DNA from: Candidatus Omnitrophota bacterium
Lineage (GTDB): Bacteria > Omnitrophota > 4484-213
Direction of reading: 5' to 3'
Length of the DNA: 8,435 nt
Assembly (NCBI GenBank): GCA_030640885.1
Contig: DAOWIN010000041.1
Coordinates: 1-8,435 of the forward strand
Position 1 is the first letter of the stretch, and each line of letters begins with the position of its first letter. Both the position numbers and the translations under genes were made by a program. The notes beneath the pieces are model-generated. The model saw only the letters and a list, made by a program, of their open reading frames with translations, was not told where the DNA came from and made no database searches. Shown here piece by piece: positions 4,778 through 8,435 of the stretch.

Positions 4778-5468
4778 AGATATAAGAAGAAGCTGTATTT
4801 CAATGATTGCTGCAAAAACTTTAAATGAATCTTTTTGCGATGACCCTGATGCAAATAAGAAATATTGTAGAGAAGGAATCGGAAAAAAATATTATCAATT
4901 GGCTAAACAAAAAGGGAATATTTCTCTTTGCGAGAAAGCCAATAGTTATAAAGGAAGTTGTTATTGTGATTTTGCAATGTCGACTGATAATCCAGCATTG
5001 TGCGAAAAAGCAGAACATTTTCAAAGGGATGTTTGTTACGAAGGATTAGCTAAGAGAAGAGAGGATATAAATCTCTGCAATAAAATAAGAAAAACATCTA
5101 TAAAGGAGAGTTGTTACGAGTCAATAGGTTATATAGCGGATTTAGTTATAGAAGATGTAAATATTGAACCTTCTTTACCCAAAATTAGCGATAGTTTGCA
5201 GTTTTTTGTAAAAGTGAAAAACATTGGAAATAAAGAGGCAAAAAGTTTTCAAGTTTGTGTATATTCGCATTTATTGAAAAACTACGCTTTAGTTAATAAA
5301 CTTGCTTCTGGAGAGGAAAAAGAAGCAATAATTTCTTTTAATGATGAATCTTTTAAACAAACAGGACCTCAGATTTTCACTATAGAAGTAGACAGCGGAA
5401 ATAAAATTCGAGAGTCAAAAGAAGCGAATAATGAGATTCAGAAAGAAATTTATATAAGAACAAAATAG
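4740..5468 (+). CDS. Cys-pair repeat protein with C-terminal CARDB domain, apparently severed from its membrane segment
   Basis: The frame holds five Cys-pair repeats (C7/C19, C33/C43, C64/C74, C88/C99, C113/C125, counted from the ATG at 4740) of the same type as in the gene at 3758. A CARDB-like Ig-fold follows at about 134-238: DLVIEDVNIEPSLPKISDSL, then FFVKVKNIGN, TIEVDSGNKI and ESKEANNE. CARDB domains are cell-adhesion-related beta-sandwiches found on exported proteins. With the ATG start the 242-residue protein has no signal peptide, which conflicts with an extracellular fold and disulfide-like cysteines. The open frame extends back to about 4683, overlapping the 3-TM gene, and the residues just before the ATG still look like part of the repeat protein. 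AGGAG at 4724-4728 is a poorly spaced ribosome site (11 bases). The best reading is the C-terminal half of a 350-residue fusion broken at the T9 run. Confidence 0.7.
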   Translation: MKNITFCKMMGSEDIRRSCISMIAAKTLNESFCDDPDANKKYCREGIGKKYYQLAKQKGNISLCEKANSYKGSCYCDFAMSTDNPALCEKAEHFQRDVCYEGLAKRREDINLCNKIRKTSIKESCYESIGYIADLVIEDVNIEPSLPKISDSLQFFVKVKNIGNKEAKSFQVCVYSHLLKNYALVNKLASGEEKEAIISFNDESFKQTGPQIFTIEVDSGNKIRESKEANNEIQKEIYIRTK

Positions 5469-5543
5469 AGTTTATCTAATTTTCCTCCTTTTCGTTTTTC
5501 ACCATATTTTTTTTAAAAGCGTGCGGCGTGAAGCGTTTTTACC

Positions 5544-6029
5544 ATGTCTCTTAATTTTACTATTATTCTTCAAATTATTAGTTTTCTTATTTTAATGTTT
5601 ATTCTTACTAAGGTTTTTTATCGCCCTTTGCTTAACTTTTTAGACCAACGAGTGCAATATACAAGCGATAAGATTAAGAAAACAGAGAAAGAAAAGGTTG
5701 ATGCTGAAAAAAGGAATAGAGAAGCGGAAAAGAATTTAGACAGAGCGCGAGAGCAGGTGCTGGAATGGAAAGATTTGGCTAAAAAGGAAATAGAGGCGGA
5801 AAAAAGAAATTTTTTAAAGGAAATGAAAAAGGAAAAAGGACAGATTTTAGATGAAGCAAAACAGGAAATTGATAAAGAAGTGGTAAAAAGTCGGGAGAAA
5901 TTAAAAAAAGAGGTTAGCAGGATTTCTCTTTCTATGGCTGAGAAGATACTGAAGAGAGAGATTGATGAAAAAGATAAAGCAAGATTATTGAAGGAGGGGA
6001 TGGAAAAGATGCAGAAGGTTTCAGGCTAA
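5544..6029 (+). CDS. atpF: F1Fo ATP synthase subunit b
   Basis: Subunit b dimerises to form the peripheral stalk that holds the alpha3beta3 head against the a subunit. The 161-residue length is typical. One N-terminal membrane helix (about 5-25) is followed by the family segment VFYRPLLNFLDQR, then a long charged heptad-like coiled coil (about 38-140) rich in Lys and Glu. The C-terminal part, SLSMAEKILKREIDEKDK, is the delta-binding region. The ATG at 5544 is the only sensible start ahead of the helix. No Shine-Dalgarno is visible in the 75-base gap after the CARDB gene. It is separated from atpE by about 2.8 kb of unrelated genes, so it may need its own promoter, which I could not identify. 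Confidence 0.95.
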   Translation: MSLNFTIILQIISFLILMFILTKVFYRPLLNFLDQRVQYTSDKIKKTEKEKVDAEKRNREAEKNLDRAREQVLEWKDLAKKEIEAEKRNFLKEMKKEKGQILDEAKQEIDKEVVKSREKLKKEVSRISLSMAEKILKREIDEKDKARLLKEGMEKMQKVSG

Positions 6030-6031
6030 TA

Positions 6032-6145
6032 AGTCACAAGCCACAGGTTACAAGTCTCAAGCAAGAAACCTAAATTATAAGTATTTCTTTTCTTTTGCCT
6101 GTAGCCTGTAGCCTGTAGTTTGAAGCCTGTAGCTTGAAGCCTGAA
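6032..6145. repeat. Inverted heptad-repeat island between atpF and atpH
   Basis: The right arm (6097-6145) is seven consecutive 7-base units with no slip: GCCTGTA at 6097, 6104, 6111 and 6125, and variants GTTTGAA (6118), GCTTGAA (6132) and GCCTGAA (6139). The last base of the last unit is the A of the atpH start codon. The left arm (6032-6066) is five heptads of the complementary word: AGTCACA, AGCCACA, GGTTACA, AGTCTCA and AGCAAGA, most resembling GGCTACA. An AT-rich spacer (6067-6096) separates the arms. A large imperfect hairpin can form. The island leaves no room for a Shine-Dalgarno for atpH. Confidence 0.88.
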
Positions 6146-6684
6146 TGATGGATAACAAAAGTGTCAGCAAATATGCTTTTGCCTTATTTCTTTTGGCAAA
6201 AGAAAAAGGGCTTGTCCAAAAAATAGAAAAAGATTTATTTTTTATTAATGATGTTTTTAAAAACCATCCATTTTTAAAAAATATACTTTTGTATCCCAAT
6301 ATCGAAAAAGATAAAAAGCGTAAGCTTCTTGGCGAAGTCTTTTCTCAAATGAGCAAAGAAAGCATAAATTTTTTGAAGCTTCTATTGCAGGAAAGTAGGA
6401 TAAAAGACATAGAAGAAATTTTTGAACAATATAAACTTTTCTGCCAAGAATTTTACGGCAGTGTCGAAGCTCTTGTGTTTTCTGCTTCTCCTTTAGCAGA
6501 TTCAGAAAGGGAAATGTTGAGCAAGGTGATGGAGGATGCTACTAATAAGAAAATAGTGATAAAGGAAAGGATTGATAAGGATTTGCTTGGGGGATTGAGG
6601 ATTGAATATTCGGGAAAGGTTTATGATTGGACAGTAAAAACAAGGTTACAAAGAATAGAAGAAAGTTTGAACTATGAAGGTTAA
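6145..6684 (+). CDS. atpH: F1Fo ATP synthase subunit delta (OSCP)
   Basis: Subunit delta caps the F1 head and joins it to the b-subunit stalk. The 179-residue product has the normal length. The N-terminal helical domain starts with SKYAFALFLLAKEKGL, and the PNIEKDKKRKLL and INFLKLLLQESR segments follow (about 51-90). The C-terminal family signature lies at about 144-177: IDKDLLGGLRIEYSGKVYDW, then TVKTRLQRIEESL. Two adjacent ATGs (6145 and 6148) are possible starts. Neither has a Shine-Dalgarno, because the leader is the heptad array ending on the first ATG. It lies between atpF and atpA in the canonical F-H-A order. Confidence 0.94.
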   Translation: MMDNKSVSKYAFALFLLAKEKGLVQKIEKDLFFINDVFKNHPFLKNILLYPNIEKDKKRKLLGEVFSQMSKESINFLKLLLQESRIKDIEEIFEQYKLFCQEFYGSVEALVFSASPLADSEREMLSKVMEDATNKKIVIKERIDKDLLGGLRIEYSGKVYDWTVKTRLQRIEESLNYEG

Positions 6685-6698
6685 ACTTTATAGTTTAA
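6681..6698. repeat. Small hairpin at the atpH-atpA junction
   Basis: TTAAACT (6681-6687) and AGTTTAA (6692-6698) form a 7-bp stem with a TTAT loop. The atpH stop codon (6682-6684) lies in the left arm. The hairpin occupies the position where an atpA Shine-Dalgarno would be, 6 bases before its ATG. Ribosomes finishing atpH would melt it, which suggests translational coupling of delta and alpha. Confidence 0.55.
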
Positions 6699-6704
6699 AA
6701 AATT

Positions 6705-8231
6705 ATGCGTATAAAAACTGAGGAAATAACCAAGATAATCAAATCTCGTATTGAGCATTTTGAAGATAAATTAGAACTACAGAACAAAGGGGTGGTGGTA
6801 GAGGTTGGCGATGGCGTAGTCCAGATTTATGGATTGGGGCAGGCAATGGCAAATGAACTGCTTGTTTTTAGCTCTTGTTCTGATAAAAAAGTGCAGGGAA
6901 TGGCTTTGAATTTGGAAGAAAAGAGCATTGGAGCCATTCTTTTCGGTTCTGATAGATTGGTGAAAGAAGGAGATGAGGTTTTTTCTACTGGTGAAGTAGT
7001 TAAATTTCCAGTAGGCGAAGAACTTCTTGGTAGAGTAGTTAATTCCTTGGGAGAGCCCTTAGATGATAAGCAACCAGTCAAGGTTAAAAATTACCGCCCA
7101 ATTGAAAGTAAGGCGTTGGGAGTGGTAGAAAGGGAGCCGGTGAATCAACCCCTGCAAACCGGGATTAAAGCAATTGATTCAATGATTCCTATTGGCAAAG
7201 GGCAAAGAGAATTGATTGTTGGCGACCGACAAACCGGTAAAACCGCTATAGCAATTGATGCTATTTTAAATCAGAAAGACGAAAATGTTCTTTGTATCTA
7301 TGTAGCTATTGGGCAGAAGGAAGCCAATATAGCGCGAATTTTTCATCGTTTAAAAAAAGAGGGAGCAATGAGCTATACAACGATAATCTCAGCCCCGGCT
7401 CATCAACCCGCACCTTTGCAGTATATTGCTCCTTACAGCGGTTGTGCGTTAGGAGAGCACTTTCGTGAACAAGGAAAAGATGTTTTAATTGTTTATGATG
7501 ACCTTTCTAAACACGCTCAAAGTTATCGTCAAATATCTCTTTTGCTTCGCCGTCCAGCCGGCAGAGAGGCTTATCCCGGGGATATTTTTTATAGCCATTC
7601 ACGCTTATTAGAGCGAGCGGCTAAGGCAAACAAGGAAGCCGGCGGCGGGTCGTTGACTGCCCTGCCGATTATTGAAACTCAAGCTGGCGATATTTCCACC
7701 TATATTCCCACCAATCTTATTTCTATCACTGACGGTCAGATTTATTTGGAGAACGGGCTTTTTCATCAAGGGGTTAAACCGGCGATAAATGTGGGATTAA
7801 GTGTCTCACGGGTAGGCGGAAATGCTCAAATCAAAGCGATGAAACAAGTAAGCGGAAATTTACGTTTGGAGCTTGCCCAGTACAGAGAGATGGAAGGCTT
7901 TGCTAAATTTGGAAGTGAATTAGATAAAACTACTGAGGCGCAATTGCAACGGGGTGCTCGTTTGGTAGAATTGCTTAAACAAAGGCAGTATTTGCCAATG
8001 GATATAGCCGAACAAATAGTAATTATATTCTGCGGCATCACCGGTTTTTTAGATGATATTTCTTTACAAGACATCAGCAGATTTGAATCCGAGATTCTTG
8101 TCTTTTTGCAGGAACAGCATCTTCAGATTTTAAAAGGGATTAAGCAGAAAAAAGAGTTAAACGAAGATTTAAAGAAGAATTTAAAAAAGGTAATTATAGA
8201 GTTTAAAAAAAAGTTTGTAAAAAGCGAGTGA
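6705..8231 (+). CDS. atpA: F1Fo ATP synthase subunit alpha
   Basis: Alpha alternates with beta in the F1 hexamer, binds nucleotide at non-catalytic sites and supplies the arginine finger to the catalytic sites. The 508 residues match the family length. The N-terminal beta-barrel includes VVEVGDGVVQIYGLGQAMANE, where VGDGVVQIYGL is the conserved part. The P-loop GDRQTGKT is at 173-180, VLIVYDDLSKHAQSYRQ is the Walker B region (about 260-276), and the signature PAINVGLSVSRVGG (359-372) includes the arginine finger R369. The C-terminal helical domain is complete. All key residues are present. It follows atpH after 20 bases without a Shine-Dalgarno. Normally atpG comes next. Here a heptad-repeat spacer and an unrelated start codon follow, so gamma, beta and epsilon must be elsewhere. 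Confidence 0.98.
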   Translation: MRIKTEEITKIIKSRIEHFEDKLELQNKGVVVEVGDGVVQIYGLGQAMANELLVFSSCSDKKVQGMALNLEEKSIGAILFGSDRLVKEGDEVFSTGEVVKFPVGEELLGRVVNSLGEPLDDKQPVKVKNYRPIESKALGVVEREPVNQPLQTGIKAIDSMIPIGKGQRELIVGDRQTGKTAIAIDAILNQKDENVLCIYVAIGQKEANIARIFHRLKKEGAMSYTTIISAPAHQPAPLQYIAPYSGCALGEHFREQGKDVLIVYDDLSKHAQSYRQISLLLRRPAGREAYPGDIFYSHSRLLERAAKANKEAGGGSLTALPIIETQAGDISTYIPTNLISITDGQIYLENGLFHQGVKPAINVGLSVSRVGGNAQIKAMKQVSGNLRLELAQYREMEGFAKFGSELDKTTEAQLQRGARLVELLKQRQYLPMDIAEQIVIIFCGITGFLDDISLQDISRFESEILVFLQEQHLQILKGIKQKKELNEDLKKNLKKVIIEFKKKFVKSE

Positions 8232-8241
8232 ATTAAAAGAA

Positions 8242-8303
8242 GGCTGAAGGAAAAGGTTGTAGGGGAAAGGAATTAGGAGATAGGAGAGAGGAGTTAGGGG
8301 AAG
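8242..8303. repeat. Heptad-repeat tract downstream of atpA
   Basis: A purine-rich tract has GG every 7 bases: units begin at 8242, 8255, 8262, 8269, 8276, 8283, 8290 and 8297, plus one 6-base unit at 8249. Units such as GGAGATA, GGAGAGA and GGAGTTA follow a GG-N5 pattern. Unlike the other two islands it has no inverted partner arm in this window. Confidence 0.75.
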
Positions 8304-8323
8304 AAAGAAAAAACCAAATGTAA

Positions 8324-8358
8324 ATGGAACAAAACAAGTCTGACTTGAAATGTTCCAT
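8324..8358. promoter_or_regulatory. Symmetrical stem-loop directly before the ribosome site of the last gene
   Basis: ATGGAACA (8324-8331) pairs with TGTTCCAT (8351-8358), an AAA/AAA symmetric internal loop follows, then CAAGT (8335-8339) pairs with ACTTG (8343-8347) around a CTG loop. The next base begins the AAAGGAGG ribosome site. Its symmetry and exact placement suggest an RNA control element or a protein-binding operator; the sequence alone cannot decide. Confidence 0.6.
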
Positions 8359-8366
8359 AAAGGAGG
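8359..8366 (+). promoter_or_regulatory. Strong Shine-Dalgarno AAAGGAGG for the last gene
   Basis: AAAGGAGG lies 8 bases before the ATG at 8375. It is the strongest ribosome site in the window and supports a real gene running off the right edge. Confidence 0.85.
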
Positions 8367-8374
8367 CAATACCT

Positions 8375-8435
8375 ATGAAAACAAAAGTTAGCCTTAATAC
8401 AGTCTGTGCAATACCAAAGGATGATGTAGTAGCTA
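8375..8435 (+). CDS. Start of an unidentified gene, possibly PqqD-like, cut by the window end
   Basis: Only 20 residues are visible, beginning MKTKVSLNTVCAIPKDDVVA. A strong Shine-Dalgarno 8 bases upstream makes translation likely. The start does not resemble AtpG, which usually begins with a basic helix containing a LREIRRRI-like motif, so the atp cluster ends at atpA. The IPKDDVVA stretch reminds me of the N-terminus of PqqD-family peptide-binding proteins (often followed by R-E-x-x-G-E), partners of radical-SAM enzymes in peptide modification. That is a weak impression from very few residues. Confidence 0.55.
   Translation, partial: MKTKVSLNTVCAIPKDDVVA

Noticed and set aside
4825..5049. 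74-codon plus-strand frame inside the Cys-repeat/CARDB gene
   Set aside because: The repeat-bearing frame over the same bases has a coherent Cys pattern. This one has none and is a shadow.
6032..6145. CRISPR array
   Set aside because: Units are 7 bases with no unique spacers of 25-45 bases and no cas genes nearby.
6075..6299. Minus-strand frame containing repeated YRLQ-like residues
   Set aside because: The repeats are the 6097-6145 heptad array read backwards. The rest is antisense to atpH.
8324..8358. LexA-type SOS box (GAAC...GTTC)
   Set aside because: The half-sites GGAACA and TGTTCC are about 19 bases apart, far wider than the 4-base gap of Gram-positive LexA sites. A stem-loop fits better.

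Overview
This AT-rich bacterial window carries housekeeping genes on the + strand only, separated by unusually elaborate intergenic DNA. A GT9 (heptosyltransferase-like) gene suggests a Gram-negative envelope. The ATP synthase c subunit has a sodium-type, two-carboxylate ion site, which fits an anaerobe with a sodium economy. Together with heptad-repeat spacers and scattered atp genes, this looks to me like an uncultivated candidate phylum. Omnitrophota-like is my best guess, from general resemblance only and not from any search.

Layout. 1-616: 3' part of ribBA (GTP cyclohydrolase II domain), open at the left edge. 624-751: nested heptad/octad repeat island. 770-1840: GT9 glycosyltransferase. 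1841-1944: hairpin-rich spacer. 1945-2268: rplU (L21), without rpmA behind it. 2261-2424: three consecutive palindromic structures, one a fully paired three-way junction. 2444-2752: atpE. 2976-3581: a DUF433/DUF5615 (VapBC-like) toxin-antitoxin pair. 3758-5468: a cluster of membrane-anchored proteins with Cys-pair repeats. The first has one anchor helix. The next two reading frames look like one 3-TM/Cys-repeat/CARDB protein split by a one-base shift in a T9 run. 5544-8231: atpF, atpH and atpA. 8375-8435: start of a new gene, possibly PqqD-like and not atpG.

How the genes relate. atpE, atpF, atpH and atpA encode the rotor c ring, the peripheral stalk (b and delta) and the catalytic-hexamer alpha subunit of an F1Fo ATP synthase. 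The usual B-E-F-H-A-G-D-C order is broken three times: no atpB lies before atpE, about 2.8 kb of unrelated genes separate atpE from atpF, and atpG does not follow atpA. The toxin-antitoxin pair and the Cys-repeat genes look like cargo inserted into an ancestral atp operon.

Most distinctive signals: (1) three intergenic islands built on a strict 7-nt (partly 8-nt) period, each with its own word, two of them as inverted arms, one ending exactly on the atpH start codon; (2) the three-way-junction palindrome before atpE; (3) the tandem Cys-pair repeat proteins and the apparent frameshift; (4) the two-carboxylate sodium motif in AtpE. No tRNA, rRNA, CRISPR array or transposase was seen. No gene-free stretch exceeds 300 bases.
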